Under the pieces are notes generated by a model that ran no database searches, was not told the DNA's origin, and worked only from the letters and a program-made list of their open reading frames with translations. This document shows positions 36,357-44,866 of a DNA stretch of 64,000 bases, one piece after another. Source of the stretch: Bradyrhizobium sp. ORS 278 (GTDB taxonomy: Bacteria > Pseudomonadota > Alphaproteobacteria > Rhizobiales > Xanthobacteraceae); assembly GCF_000026145.1 (NCBI RefSeq), contig NC_009445.1, positions 806,001 through 870,000 on the forward strand, read 5' to 3'. Positions within the stretch are counted from its first letter, which is position 1, and the number at the start of each line of letters is the position of its first letter. Both the position numbers and the translations under genes were made by a program.

Positions 36357-38099
36357 GTGATAAACGATTCGACCTATCCCACCGTGGCTACGGACGATTT
36401 CGCGCGTCGCTTCTCCCAGCGCGGCGGAAATCTGATGTGGCTGCTCGGAGCCGGCGCTTCGGCGGCTGCCGGCATTCCGACGGCGTGGGACATGATCTGG
36501 GAGTTCAAGCAGCAGCTCTACGTCAGCCAGCGCCGCGTCTCCCCAAAACAGGTCGCCGACCTTGCGAATCCGGCCGTTCGACGCGAACTGCAATCGTTTA
36601 TTGACGGTATCGGCAGTCTACCCGCCCCCGGTTCGCCCGATGAATATGCGGCGCTCTTCGAATCGGTCTATCCAAGTGAGGCGGACCGCCGGACATACAT
36701 TGCCTCGAAGATCAGCGGCGCAAAGCCTTCCTACGGGCACGTTGCATTGGCTACGCTGATGAAAGGTGCGCGTTGCCAACTGGTCTGGACGACCAATTTC
36801 GACCCCCTGGTCGCAGACGGCTGCGCGAAGGTGTACGGCGGGACCGGTCAGTTGACCACGGTGGCGATCGAGACTGGCAGTCTCGGGCGAGACGCTATCG
36901 ATGAGGGACGTTGGCCCGTCGAGGTCAAGCTTCACGGCGACTTCCGATCACGCCGGCTCAAGAACACTGGGGACGAACTCCGCGAACAGGACGCGAAACT
37001 TAGAGCGCTGCTGATCGATAGCTGCTGCCGGTGGGGCCTGGTCGCGACCGGCTACAGCGGTCGAGACGCGTCCGTTATGGACACCCTCGAAGCGGCGCTC
37101 GAACGCGACGCCTGTTTTCCCGCCGGCCTCTTCTGGCTCCATCGCGGCGAGGACCCGCCGTTGCCGCGCGTCCAGCGGCTTCTCGCTGCGGCCGCTCGCA
37201 AGGAGATCGACAGCGGTCTCGTGCCGATCGAGAATTTCGACGAGACGTTGCGCGATCTCATGCGGCTCCTGCCGGGCCTGGACACGACGGTATTGGACGA
37301 GATCGCATCCGAGCGAAGGGTTTGGTCTCCCGCCCCGCGCCCGACCGGGAACCGGGGCTATCCAGTCGTTCGACTCAACGCGCTCGAACTGATCGAGACG
37401 CCGACCCTATGCCGCCGCGTCGTCTGCGACGCCGGCGGCGTGGCGGAGGTCAAGTCGACGATCGAAGCGTCGGGCTTGCCCGTCATCGGCACCCGTTCGA
37501 AAGCAGGCGTGCTGGCCTTCGGTGCCGACGCCGACGTCAGAGCTGTCCTCTCCGCATACGAGATCGAGAGCTTCGACCTGCATCCAATCGAAGCTCGTCG
37601 GCTGCGCTACGACAGCCACGAGCGCGGGCTCCTCCGCGAAGCGTTGACCCGAGCTCTCACGCGCGAACACCCGATGACCGCTGCCCGTCGCAGAAGTGCC
37701 GACCTGTTGGCTCCGGCCTCCGTAGACGACGAAAGATGGTTGCCGCTTAGGAAGCTGACCGGAAGTCTCGGCGGGATGGTGCCGAAGCAACCCGGACTGA
37801 GATGGCAGGAAGGCCTGGGGATCAGGCTTGATTGGGCGGACGAGCGACTTTGGCTCTTGTTTGAGCCGCGCACCGTGTTCGAAGGCCTTACGCAGGCGAA
37901 CCGGGCCGCCGCCAGCGATTTCGCGCGCGAACGGAGTGTGAGACGCTACAATCCGGCGCTCAATGTCCTGCTCGAGTTCTGGTCTACGCTGTTGGCGTCC
38001 TCGCAGCGCGACCTTCCGGCGCTCGGGATCAGCGCAGGCGTGGATGCGGTCTTCAAGCTGGGGAATGTCACCGCGTTCTCGGGGAGAGCCCGCCCATGA
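36357..38099 (+). CDS. SIR2-APAZ effector of a SPARSA short-Argonaute system
   Basis: A 580-residue protein with GTG start. The SIR2 NADase domain (about 22-290) shows the NAD-binding GAGAS (31-35), TTNFDPL (145-151), the catalytic-histidine region LHGD (192-195) and GYSGRDASV (232-240). The remainder (about 330-580) fits an APAZ domain, which docks short Argonautes. In known SPARSA systems, guide-directed detection of invading DNA activates NAD depletion and kills or arrests the infected cell. The stop overlaps the Argonaute start (ATGA), so the pair is coupled. It is cytoplasmic. The key SIR2 residues are present, suggesting an active enzyme. Confidence 0.93.
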   Translation: MINDSTYPTVATDDFARRFSQRGGNLMWLLGAGASAAAGIPTAWDMIWEFKQQLYVSQRRVSPKQVADLANPAVRRELQSFIDGIGSLPAPGSPDEYAALFESVYPSEADRRTYIASKISGAKPSYGHVALATLMKGARCQLVWTTNFDPLVADGCAKVYGGTGQLTTVAIETGSLGRDAIDEGRWPVEVKLHGDFRSRRLKNTGDELREQDAKLRALLIDSCCRWGLVATGYSGRDASVMDTLEAALERDACFPAGLFWLHRGEDPPLPRVQRLLAAAARKEIDSGLVPIENFDETLRDLMRLLPGLDTTVLDEIASERRVWSPAPRPTGNRGYPVVRLNALELIETPTLCRRVVCDAGGVAEVKSTIEASGLPVIGTRSKAGVLAFGADADVRAVLSAYEIESFDLHPIEARRLRYDSHERGLLREALTRALTREHPMTAARRRSADLLAPASVDDERWLPLRKLTGSLGGMVPKQPGLRWQEGLGIRLDWADERLWLLFEPRTVFEGLTQANRAAASDFARERSVRRYNPALNVLLEFWSTLLASSQRDLPALGISAGVDAVFKLGNVTAFSGRARP

Positions 38100-39514
38100 C
38101 GAGCGAGATATCACCTCACCTGTTCTTTCCCGAAGCCAGGCTCGCCTTTCACCCCGACCGTGCTTCGGACGTGCATCTCCACCCTCTGCGCGGGCTGCTG
38201 CGGTTCGGGCCTTATTCGTCCGGTCTCGTTCCCGATCCCATCCGGATCGCAACGATCGCTCCCGCGCGGCAGGGAAACCGGCTCTACGGCTTCATGAAGG
38301 AACTGGCGTCCCAGTACAGGCCGACCGAGCGCAAGGACTACCTGCCTCCCTGGCCCGGTTTCCGCAAAGTGTTCAATGTCGAGATGCGGGGGGCGGTCAA
38401 GGATTGCCATATCGAGCTGGACGACCGTCTAGAGGGCGAGATGAAGGACTCGGCCGCGCCCCATGTCCTGCTGGCGGAACGCTTGCTTCGCGCGATCCAA
38501 TCACTGGAAGCCCGCCGCGACGCGTTCGACATTGTCTTCATCTATATTCCACTAAGCTGGGCGGCCGGGTTCTCGGGAGCGGAAGGCGACGACTTCGATC
38601 TTCATGACCACTTGAAGGCCGCCACTGCGGCGCGACGCATTCCGATCCAGCTCGTGCGCGAAGACCGCGCGCTTGCCTATCCGGACCGTGCGAGCGTCAT
38701 GTGGCGGATCGGCCTTGCAATCTACGCGAAGGCGGGCGGCGTTCCCTGGAAACTCGCAGATTCGGACCCGGAGGCCGCCTACATCGGCCTGTCCTACGCC
38801 CTGCGTCCGACCGAATCAGACCGGCCGCGCTTTGTCACTTGCTGCAGCCAAGTGTTCGACGCGGAAGGAGCCGGTCTTGAGTTCGTTGCGTACGACGCCC
38901 ACGAAATCGATGTACAACGGGACAATCCATTCATGTCCCGGACGGAGATGTTCCGCGTAATGGGACGATCGCTGGATCTGTACAGACGACGGCACTCAGG
39001 CCGCTCTCCTAGGAGAGTGACGGTACACAAGACGACGGAGTTCAAAAAGGACGAGATCGACGGCTGCATGGAAGCGCTGCATCTGTGCGAAGCGGTCGAC
39101 CTCGTGCAGGTGGTGGAGGACATCGGCTGGCGGGGAGTCCGCATCGATCGCGACCAGCAAAGCGGCAGAGGCAAGCCGACCGGCTATCCGGTCGACCGCG
39201 GCACCCTGATCCCACTCGGCGACCGCGAGTGTCTGCTCTGGATGCACGGCGACGTGAAGGGTGTCGCGGATCGCTCGTATTATCAAGGCAGCCGAAGCAC
39301 GCCTCGTCCGATCCGACTTGTCCGTCATGCAGGCCAAGGGCCGTGGGACGAAACCGCCCGCTCGGCTCTTGCGCTCGCGAAGATGGATTGGAATAACGAC
39401 GCGCTATACGACATGCTGCCGGTGACGATGGCTTACGCCAAAACGCTCGCGCGCGTCGTCAAACGAATGGACGGACTAGGCTCCGCTCCCTACCAATTCC
39501 GCTTCTTCATGTAG
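38096..39514 (+). CDS. Short prokaryotic Argonaute (MID-PIWI), catalytically inactive
   Basis: A 472-residue short pAgo. The MID domain (about 50-220) includes IPIQLVREDRALAYPDRAS and IYAKAGGVPWKLAD. The PIWI domain starts at AAYIGLSYALRP (about 228-239), where the first catalytic aspartate of slicing Argonautes is replaced, and includes VHKTTEFKKDEIDG (about 306-319). Loss of the DEDX tetrad is typical of short pAgos, which bind guide and target but do not cut. It starts in the stop codon of the SIR2-APAZ gene. The lack of N and PAZ domains matches the APAZ partner. Confidence 0.93.
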   Translation: MTSEISPHLFFPEARLAFHPDRASDVHLHPLRGLLRFGPYSSGLVPDPIRIATIAPARQGNRLYGFMKELASQYRPTERKDYLPPWPGFRKVFNVEMRGAVKDCHIELDDRLEGEMKDSAAPHVLLAERLLRAIQSLEARRDAFDIVFIYIPLSWAAGFSGAEGDDFDLHDHLKAATAARRIPIQLVREDRALAYPDRASVMWRIGLAIYAKAGGVPWKLADSDPEAAYIGLSYALRPTESDRPRFVTCCSQVFDAEGAGLEFVAYDAHEIDVQRDNPFMSRTEMFRVMGRSLDLYRRRHSGRSPRRVTVHKTTEFKKDEIDGCMEALHLCEAVDLVQVVEDIGWRGVRIDRDQQSGRGKPTGYPVDRGTLIPLGDRECLLWMHGDVKGVADRSYYQGSRSTPRPIRLVRHAGQGPWDETARSALALAKMDWNNDALYDMLPVTMAYAKTLARVVKRMDGLGSAPYQFRFFM

Positions 39515-39639
39515 CCGTTGCGAAAGCTGGTCGGCTTTCAAAATATGTACCGGAAAAGTTACGAAGCCGACGATCATCGACCTCTGCCGACAGGAAGACG
39601 CAGCCTCGCTCGCGTGTCGCAACCCGATTTTACCCGAGA

Positions 39640-39712
39640 ACTGCTGGTAACCACCGCAATGCCCGTTCGGCAGGCTTTGCTCTACCGAGCTACACCATCA
39701 CTGGGGATACGA
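39640..39712 (-). other. tRNA-like remnant (doubtful)
   Basis: On the minus strand the sequence GGTGTAGCTCGGTAGAGCA resembles a tRNA 5' half with a 4-bp D arm, followed by an imperfect anticodon-like arm and GTTCTCGGGT in place of a normal T loop. No matching acceptor strands are found. It may be the scar of a former insertion site or coincidence. Confidence 0.2.
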
Positions 39713-39773
39713 CCCTGGCCATCTGACCTGTGCCTGGGCGTTCTTCCAAGTGAGGGACGTGGTGTGGCCGTCT

Positions 39774-40985
39774 TCAAGCCTTAGGAATGTTGAATGCGAG
39801 CGAGGTGAGGACTAGCGACCTGTCCGGATCATTCTTGCTCCGGAAGATATATCGGCGCCGCGTTTCGCCTTCATTTCGGTCTTCTTTCATGAAGTTCGGG
39901 TGGCTCTCAACGCTCTTCCATAGCTCCCCCAGCATATAGGTGAAGTCCTTCAACCTGCTGAACATCATAAGGCAAGCTTTCGTGTCTCTCCATGTTAGAT
40001 AACCGAGGAGCTGGTCGATGGCGTCGTGGCACACCTTTGTGCCGCCCCAGAACTTGCATTCCGCGATGAAGACGTTGCGATCTTCTACTCGGATCAGTAT
40101 GTCGGTTTTACCCGCGCTGTTGAAGGCCTCCGCTGTCCCCTCGCCACGGTAATGGCCATTGAGCGGCACTAGGAAGTGCTGACGCAGGCTCTCTTCGTCC
40201 AGGTTCACGAAAGCATCGGGGCTGCGCTCCATTACCTTTGCCATAGACTTGATGATGGTGAGGATGTGCTGGTAATCGTCTTCGATCAGCTCGGGCTCGG
40301 AAACGAAGGCCTTCCTGTTGCTGGGTGATAGTGAGGCCGGCGCGGACTTGCGCTGGATCTGCGGTGCCTTGTGGCTGGTTGGAACGGGGAGCACGGGCTT
40401 CATATTCAGCCCGATCGAAGCTGCCATGCTCCTTGCATCGAGAAGCCTCTTCCTTCGAGCTTCGATTTCCCGGAGAGCGTTCTCTCGAAGGCTTTCGTTG
40501 TGCGGTTTGGCCTGCTCGCGTTGCCAACTGAGATAGCGCTCGATCTCAGACAACGTCTGCTCAAAATTGCTGCGAACCTGAGGGCCGTCGAGGGTTCGGC
40601 CGCTGACGGTTAGTATCAACCTTCTTCCAGGGAGCACTTGCGCGATGGGCGGCATCGATGTGGAGGTACTTGGCTGATACTGAAAGAACATGCCGTCGCC
40701 GTCGAAGGGCACTGTCAGGGAAATCTCCATCGCATGGACGCTGATGTTGCGCCCATAGTCGTTGACCTGCTGCATAACTTCGCGAGGTTCGCTAAGAATC
40801 TCCTGATCTCTCCGGAGGACAGGGATATCGACCCGATGATGCGCCTCGACGATATCGGCAAGGTCGTCGGCGGGCTTCTGAAGGATATCTTCTGGGTCCA
40901 TCCCGGCCACGGAGTTAGCGGCGTCCCTACCCTTTTTGTAAACGTAGTCCATCAGGCTGTGGCTCGAAAACAGGTAGTCCGGCAT
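39774..40985 (-). CDS. Putative PD-(D/E)XK nuclease
   Basis: A 403-residue protein. The N-terminal part (about 1-230) is helical and charged with no clear domain. The C-terminal part (about 240-380) has the nuclease pattern KTDILIRVEDRNVFIAECKF (D...ECK), then QLLGYLTWRDTKACLMMFS, a typical PD-(D/E)XK beta-sheet and helix. It is transcribed toward the SIR2/Argonaute pair. I infer a stand-alone defence nuclease or a toxin-like effector. The substrate is unknown. Confidence 0.72.
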   Translation of the reverse strand: MPDYLFSSHSLMDYVYKKGRDAANSVAGMDPEDILQKPADDLADIVEAHHRVDIPVLRRDQEILSEPREVMQQVNDYGRNISVHAMEISLTVPFDGDGMFFQYQPSTSTSMPPIAQVLPGRRLILTVSGRTLDGPQVRSNFEQTLSEIERYLSWQREQAKPHNESLRENALREIEARRKRLLDARSMAASIGLNMKPVLPVPTSHKAPQIQRKSAPASLSPSNRKAFVSEPELIEDDYQHILTIIKSMAKVMERSPDAFVNLDEESLRQHFLVPLNGHYRGEGTAEAFNSAGKTDILIRVEDRNVFIAECKFWGGTKVCHDAIDQLLGYLTWRDTKACLMMFSRLKDFTYMLGELWKSVESHPNFMKEDRNEGETRRRYIFRSKNDPDRSLVLTSLAFNIPKA

Positions 40986-41471
40986 AGAGCGGCCTCATCC
41001 GAATCAAGGTAGCGCGGCGGGGGAGAAGGACAGGGTAGGTGGGGCAAAAAGCGTGTTCAGCCGCTAGTTAGTCTTATCCAGCCAAACCCGCCCAAATATG
41101 CCAAAGGGGGGGGGGGCTTTTGCTTTTCCGAATTTGAAATGATGAAAATTTGCAATGCAGAAAGCCGAAAATTGCTCTTCCCGTCGGGCAAAACAGTGAT
41201 TGATTCCCTCTGTCGGAAATGGGCTTTGCAGGCCCAAGCTACGGACTTCGCTGGAGAATTTAGAAATTAGGGGTTTGTAAGCGATAAACCAACTGTCCGG
41301 CCTTATCCTGAAGGCAAGTCGTGGTGCGTTGTTGCTGTTGACGGCCGGAGATAGGCCGTAGCCTCGACGGTGCGTTGCGGTTGACGGCGCCCGGTTGAAC
41401 ATAGGGTGCGTTGCTTGAAACGGCTGGGCCACCAAGGTCCAGGCAGGCGCTGGACATGACAGGAGGCCGAG
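40986..41471. other. 486-bp intergenic region with an 11-G tract
   Basis: No supported gene. A run of 11 G residues at 41106-41116 lies between AAA and CTTTT. The region separates the leftward nuclease gene from the rightward TIR-like cluster and should hold both promoters. A long minus-strand frame crosses it, but that frame is the antisense of the TIR-like gene. Confidence 0.55.
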
Positions 41472-41690
41472 GTGTCCGATTCGGATCTGGTCGAGATCGC
41501 CAAACGGAATGGCGACTTCAGAAAGAACTGGGGCCTGATTATCGGCTCCATTCTGTATTGGGCGTCGATCAAAGCGGCGCGTCCTCGATCCTTCTTGTGG
41601 ACCGGAATCGCTTTGGCTGGGGCTGCTGGTGCTATAACTTGGCTTCAGAGCCAAGGGTGGCTCCCTGCCTTCCCATGGGGTCGAGGGTAA
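41472..41690 (+). CDS. Small single-pass membrane protein
   Basis: A 72-residue protein with GTG start preceded by a strong AGGAGG (41461-41466, 5-bp spacing). It contains one hydrophobic stretch (about 41-60, FLWTGIALAGAAGAITWL) after a polar N-terminus MSDSDLVEIAKRNGDFRKNW. The TIR-like gene begins 3 bp after its stop, so the two are almost certainly cotranscribed. It may anchor or regulate that effector, which is inference. Confidence 0.65.
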   Translation: MSDSDLVEIAKRNGDFRKNWGLIIGSILYWASIKAARPRSFLWTGIALAGAAGAITWLQSQGWLPAFPWGRG

Positions 41691-41693
41691 GCG

Positions 41694-42824
41694 ATGAAAG
41701 TCTTCTGGGCGTGGCAGTCCGACTTGCCTGGCCGCATCGCCAGGTTTGTGATCCGTGACGCACTGGATGAAGCAATCCAGGAGCTGAAGGAGACGCCTGA
41801 TGTCGATGAGCCACCGGATGAGGCGCGTCGGGCGGACCTCCACCTGGACCACGACACCAAAGACGTAACGGGGATGCCCAGCGTCGCGGATACGATTTTG
41901 GATGAGATTGCGGCGGCAACCGTCTTCGTTGGGGACGTGACACCCGTGGGAGCGGGACCAGCTATCCAGACGCCGCAAGGTGAGTAGCCTGGGCTGCCTC
42001 TGATAAATCCCAACGTTGCGATCGAACTCGGTTTCGCTCTCCATAGCTTGAGCGACAAGAACGTGATCGCCGTACTCAATCTGGCATTCGGTGGCCCAGA
42101 ATGTTTGCCGTTCGACATCAAGCACAAACGTTGGCCCGTGACGTATCGGCTCGTCGAGGGCGCGACAAAAGCAGAGATCCTAGACCAGAAGAAGATCCTG
42201 AAGGATCAGTTCGTAACCGCATTGAAAGGTTTCTTGAAAGCGCCAGCGATTACTGCTCCTGCCTTTGAGCCGTATGAGCCCATCCCGGTACAGGAGCCAG
42301 GCAAGTTCTTCTTCAGCGTCGGTCGAAAGTTAGGATACTCGCGGCAGATGCAGAGCGACATGTTTATGCCGTTCCGGGAAGTCCTGTTCCTGCGTTTAAT
42401 GCCAACGGAGCCGCTGCCCAGGCTTTTATCCGAGAAGACGCTCGTCAACAGTATCGGCAAGTTTGGTACATTCTGGCTGGCACGCTGTGGTGCTATGGTG
42501 ATGTCGAATGAGCTGGGCGTTGCCACTTTTGAGCCAGCCGGCAACACTCAGAACTTGGACGCGATCCTGCAATACTTCCCCACGGGGGAGGTCTGGGGTA
42601 TCAACGCCGATATCATGCGCCAAGGCGAGCGAGGGCAGATCCGGTGGTATCTAACCGAGACTTGCGAGAGAGCTTTCGCCGAAACGATCTTCCACGTCCT
42701 TGAGTTTATGACGAGCGTCGTGAAAGTGAAGTTCCCTGTGCGCGTTATTGCCGGCGTCACCGGGCTGAAGGACCGCACGTTGGTGATCAGCGGTCAACCA
42801 GTCGGTAGTCATGGTAGGTTCTGA
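41694..42824 (+). pseudogene. TIR-like effector gene interrupted by one in-frame TAG
   Basis: A 376-residue frame broken only by TAG at 41985-41987. Before it: MKVFWAWQSDLPGRIARFVI...HLDHDTKDVTGMPSVADTIL...AATVFVGDVTP. After it, in the same frame: INPNVAIELGFALHS...KNVIAVLN. These form one TIR/nucleoside-deoxyribosyltransferase-like Rossmann domain with the expected glutamate in AIELGFA. A C-terminal domain of about 200 residues (EPGKFFFSVGRKLGYSRQ...) is unrecognised. The segment around the TAG is where homologues have a variable loop. It is either a recent nonsense mutation, an amber-suppressed gene, or two expressed halves (the second could start at 42048). It lies 3 bp after a small membrane-protein gene. 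Confidence 0.72.
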
Positions 42825-42832
42825 ACAATGAA

Positions 42833-42973
42833 GTGAAGCACGAGGCTACGCTGCCCGATGCTTCTCTGAAGTCTCAAGACGCCTTCCTCATCAAGCTGTT
42901 TGAGAAGATTTTTGACCAGACTGGTTCCCCACGCCCGCAGGGACTGTTCGGGTTTCCACCAAACAGGGGGTAG
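42833..42973 (+). CDS. Possible small protein downstream of the TIR-like gene
   Basis: A 46-residue frame starting with GTG 8 bp after the TIR-like stop, reading KHEATLPDASLKSQDAFLIK then LFEKIFDQTGSPRPQG. It is too short for a family call. Its position between the TIR-like and DUF4365 genes in the same direction is the only support. Confidence 0.25.
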   Translation: MKHEATLPDASLKSQDAFLIKLFEKIFDQTGSPRPQGLFGFPPNRG

Positions 42974-42987
42974 CGAATGGGGGATCG

Positions 42988-43896
42988 ATGAAGCTGACCG
43001 AACGAGAAGGCGTCAATGCCGTAAGCCAGATATTCACGAAGGAGCTAGGCTGGATATTCCGCGAGCAGACCATCGTGGATTGGGGAATTGATGCCCAGGT
43101 CGAGACTGCCACCGAGGATAAGCCGACTGGCCGTCTCTTGGCGCTGCAGATCAAGAGCGGAAAATCATTCTTCCGCAAGCGTAGTGAAAACTATGTCTAC
43201 TACGGAGAGGAACGGCACCTTCGATATTGGCGTGGCCACTCGTTGCCGGTAGTTATAATTCTCCATCACCCCGAAACGGGACTGACGCTTTGGCAACGTG
43301 TGGATGAAGGTCACATCCGATTTCATAGAGCGGGAAGATGGTCGATCGAGATTCCTCCCGACCACGTCTTGAACGCAGCAGCAGCGGAACGTCTGGAGAA
43401 GGGTGTATCAGACGCGTCGGCGTTCCGTAAGCTTAGGCTCACGCTGGACCTGCCGATGATCGGTGAATTCGCTGGCAGACCCGAGATCTATTTTGTGGTC
43501 GAGGAATGGGTCAACAAAAGCTTGGGCTTCAGGGACTGCAAGATCTATTTCGATTCCGAAAAAATTTATGGCGGTGAGCCTGACTACATTGTCTCGCAAT
43601 GGGTTCCTACCCACAGCATGGCAGAGTACATGGCCGAGGTTTGGCCGTGGCTATGCTACGATTACGTCGATGACGAGCCGGAGCGTTCGGGCGCTGAAGA
43701 GGTCGAGGAGCACAAGGTCAACGTAGTCCTCAGTGACATCGGTAAAGCCATTCTGACCCTGGAAGACTATTACGAGCGCGGTGTCGAAGTGATTGAGCCT
43801 GAAGTGGATGTGGATGCTGATTTTCTCGATGAGGAGACGGAAGAATACTACCGGTCCTTGGTGGAGGACTCCGCAGAGCTCGATGACGAAAAATAG
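42988..43896 (+). CDS. DUF4365 domain protein (nuclease-like fold)
   Basis: A 302-residue protein. The N-terminal 150 residues match DUF4365: EGVNAVSQIFTKELGW, FREQTIVDWGIDAQVE, PTGRLLALQIKSGKSFF and LRYWRGHSLPVVIILHH. The D...E...QxK spacing suggests a PD-(D/E)XK-like nuclease site. The C-terminal half is acidic, ending with DVDADFLDEETEEYYRSL. DUF4365 proteins are frequent in defence islands. It follows the TIR-like gene in the same direction and may share its transcript. Confidence 0.82.
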   Translation: MKLTEREGVNAVSQIFTKELGWIFREQTIVDWGIDAQVETATEDKPTGRLLALQIKSGKSFFRKRSENYVYYGEERHLRYWRGHSLPVVIILHHPETGLTLWQRVDEGHIRFHRAGRWSIEIPPDHVLNAAAAERLEKGVSDASAFRKLRLTLDLPMIGEFAGRPEIYFVVEEWVNKSLGFRDCKIYFDSEKIYGGEPDYIVSQWVPTHSMAEYMAEVWPWLCYDYVDDEPERSGAEEVEEHKVNVVLSDIGKAILTLEDYYERGVEVIEPEVDVDADFLDEETEEYYRSLVEDSAELDDEK

Positions 43897-43951
43897 CGAA
43901 GTCGCACGAGCAAAAGAAAGATCCCTCAAGCGGACTCGGTCTTTAGAATGA

Positions 43952-44167
43952 CTAAGTTGGTCTATTTTCCTCAGCCTTCGCGCTTCCGAGCCGTTGCACT
44001 AGCCTAATATCTCGCGCTATTTCGAGGTTTTGGACAAGTAACTCTGATATTCTTTGTTGCTGTTGACGCAAGTGATCCCGCAGCAAGCGATCGCGCGTGA
44101 GGTACCCCGCGTTCACGCCGGGAAGCGAATGGTTCATCAACAAATGAATGTCGAGCTCTGAAATGCC
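43952..44167 (-). pseudogene. C-terminal relic of a second tyrosine integrase
   Basis: Seventy-one residues align with residues about 352-430 of the island integrase: GISELDIHLLMNHSLPGVNA, GYLTRDRLLRDHLRQQQ and RISEL, with only two differences in the first 44 residues. The catalytic H and Y are present but everything upstream, including the active-site arginines, is gone. It marks an older or tandem insertion within the island. Confidence 0.9.
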
Positions 44168-44866
44168 TTTGAAAGCTCCAGTCATATCCAAGCAGTTCGA
44201 AGGCGCCGGCTGGTCCGAGACCGATCACGAGCGCGGCCCAGAGAGCTGCTGATGCCCAGGCGCCCGGTCGCGCCTTGGAGTTTCGTTTCACACAGAGCCC
44301 CGCGTTTCTCAGCTCCGATCTCAACATGGATTGTTTCTCCTCCGCTTTTGCTCTTCTATGATCGCATGTCTGCGGCTGCTACGATCCTCTCCGATCGTGT
44401 TCCCAAGCGTGGAGTAGCTGGAAGGCCACCGCGTTCGCCGGTTGGAGCCGGGGACCTTCCTGCCGACGTGGCGGACCACCTGCTCAGCTCGTTTCCGTGT
44501 CGGCATACGCCAGCTGGCTGGGCGGTTGGTCATGTCGCAATGAGAACATCTAAAGAACGCGGAGTCGAGTCCTTCCAAGCGGACACGCAACGCCTATACC
44601 AACCCGAGTCCGGTCGCGTCGTTTGGGCGACGGCGGCCGCAGTCGTTTGCCGCTTCGCATCAGTCCTCGAGAGTGCTTTGTTACAGTCTGTAACAACGAT
44701 GGTTGCAATATGTATGCAATCTGAAATAGATTATCGTCGCAATAGCGTCTGCAGAGCAGACAGTACCACTGTCGCGGCTCTCTCATTGAGACATTAATTT
44801 TGCTGTTGATGATTCTGGTGCCTAGCTAGAACGATACCCAACATAGAAATACCGAGGTAGCCGACG
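44168..44866. other. About 700 bp without a supported gene, upstream of the protease locus
   Basis: Frames exist on both strands (for example 44252-44797 plus), but none shows family resemblance or good codon use. The right part contains two inverted repeats that may be operators. Part may be further integrase-linked debris. Confidence 0.5.
44678..44719. promoter_or_regulatory. Candidate operator pair upstream of the protease locus
   Basis: A perfect 8-bp inverted repeat TTGTTACA-GTC-TGTAACAA (44678-44696) is followed 6 bp later by TTGCA-ATATGTA-TGCAA (44703-44719). They lie 150-190 bp upstream of the subtilisin-like gene in AT-rich sequence. A dimeric regulator binding here is inferred; no regulator gene is adjacent. 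Confidence 0.5.

Noticed and set aside
41064..42125. Long minus-strand frame opposite the TIR-like gene
   Set aside because: It is antisense to the clear TIR-like domain and the small membrane-protein gene, has no family resemblance and no ribosome site.
44252..44797. 181-codon frame upstream of the protease locus
   Set aside because: It has no recognisable family and no convincing ribosome site, and it runs across the candidate operator palindromes.
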